A stretch of 64,000 nucleotides of DNA from Nostoc sp. UHCC 0302 (GTDB taxonomy: Bacteria > Cyanobacteriota > Cyanobacteriia > Cyanobacteriales > Nostocaceae). This document shows positions 63,864 through 64,000 of the stretch, one piece after another. The notes below the pieces were generated by a model that was not told the DNA's origin, ran no database searches, and saw nothing but the letters and a program-made list of their open reading frames with translations. The stretch spans positions 746,501 through 810,500 of the forward strand of contig NZ_CP151099.1 of NCBI RefSeq assembly GCF_038096175.1. Reading direction: 5' to 3'. The stretch's first letter is position 1, and each line of letters starts with the position of its first letter. The position numbers and the translations under genes were made by a program.

Positions 63864-64000
63864 ATGGCTGAAATCAAAGTCTACAGTTCAGTTAGTTGTC
63901 CTTATGCTCACCGTACCCGTTTGGTACTGCAAGAGAAGGGCATTGACTTCGATTTGATTGAAATTGATTTACAGAACAAGCCAGAAGGATTTACTAAGGT
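63864..64000 (+). CDS. Glutathione S-transferase, N-terminal part (runs off right edge)
   Basis: Only 45 residues are visible: MAEIKVYSSVSCPYAHRTRL followed by VLQEKGIDFDLIEIDLQNK. This is the thioredoxin-like N-terminal domain of a glutathione S-transferase, with SCPYAHR giving the active-site Ser/Cys and the usual VxLxEKGI turn. An AAGGAA ribosome-binding site lies 7 bp before the ATG. It continues the organosulfur cluster, where a GST could cleave thioethers or handle electrophiles. The specific class cannot be set from this fragment. Confidence 0.85.
   Translation, partial: MAEIKVYSSVSCPYAHRTRLVLQEKGIDFDLIEIDLQNKPEGFTK

Overview
The window looks like chromosomal DNA of a filamentous, heterocyst-type cyanobacterium (Nostoc or a close relative). 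The evidence is the very frequent HIP1 octamer GCGATCGC inside and between genes, a moderate to low GC content, many short GC-rich palindromic repeats typical of Nostoc, and a protein repertoire with Nostocales hallmarks: AAA/WD40 giants, kinase-AAA-GAF signalling giants, DUF1400 hydrolases, RTX surface proteins and dynamin-like proteins. This assignment comes from pattern recognition; no search was run.

Layout. 1-1968: end of a minus-strand operon with a LeuB-like dehydrogenase and a fused LeuD-LeuC-like dehydratase, most simply read as homophenylalanine (hphB/hphCD-type) genes. 2025-4148: a LamG-patatin phospholipase. 4149-5579: non-coding DNA with 9-bp tandem repeats. 5580-10269: an AAA ATPase with 14 WD40 repeats, then a tRNA-dihydrouridine synthase. 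10352-12539: a YD-repeat/RTX surface protein broken by a one-base frameshift. 12540-14900: a repeat-rich tract with a 54-residue CxxC protein between two long inverted repeats, and an EAL-domain remnant. 14909-21430: a 2173-residue pseudokinase-AAA-GAF-PAS-GGDEF-EAL protein that carries a translated repeat insertion. 21964-24233: two SDR genes divergent from a TetR regulator. 24241-26874: an FHA-PAS-GAF-GGDEF-EAL protein. 27499-41013: separate genes for a TpsB transporter, DUF1400 hydrolase, EamA exporter, di-haem cytochrome, Eis-like acetyltransferase, LigA and a glycerophosphodiesterase.

41279-48459 holds three consecutive dynamin-like GTPases on one strand, different in size and in their nucleotide and membrane regions. 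They could form a hetero-oligomeric membrane-remodelling or defence system.

48855-64000 is an organosulfur acquisition island. It has three complete sulfonate-type (SsuA) binding lipoproteins plus the tail of a fourth, an SsuD-like flavin monooxygenase, an SfnB-like flavoprotein, a cysteine-dioxygenase-like cupin, a class II aldolase, a nitroreductase-like flavoprotein, SDR and aldo/keto reductases, an arylsulfotransferase-like beta-propeller and a glutathione S-transferase start. No ABC permease or ATPase lies in the window. The island also shows scars: an IscB (RRXRR) remnant, a truncated MFS exporter with a short in-frame insertion, and structured repeats.
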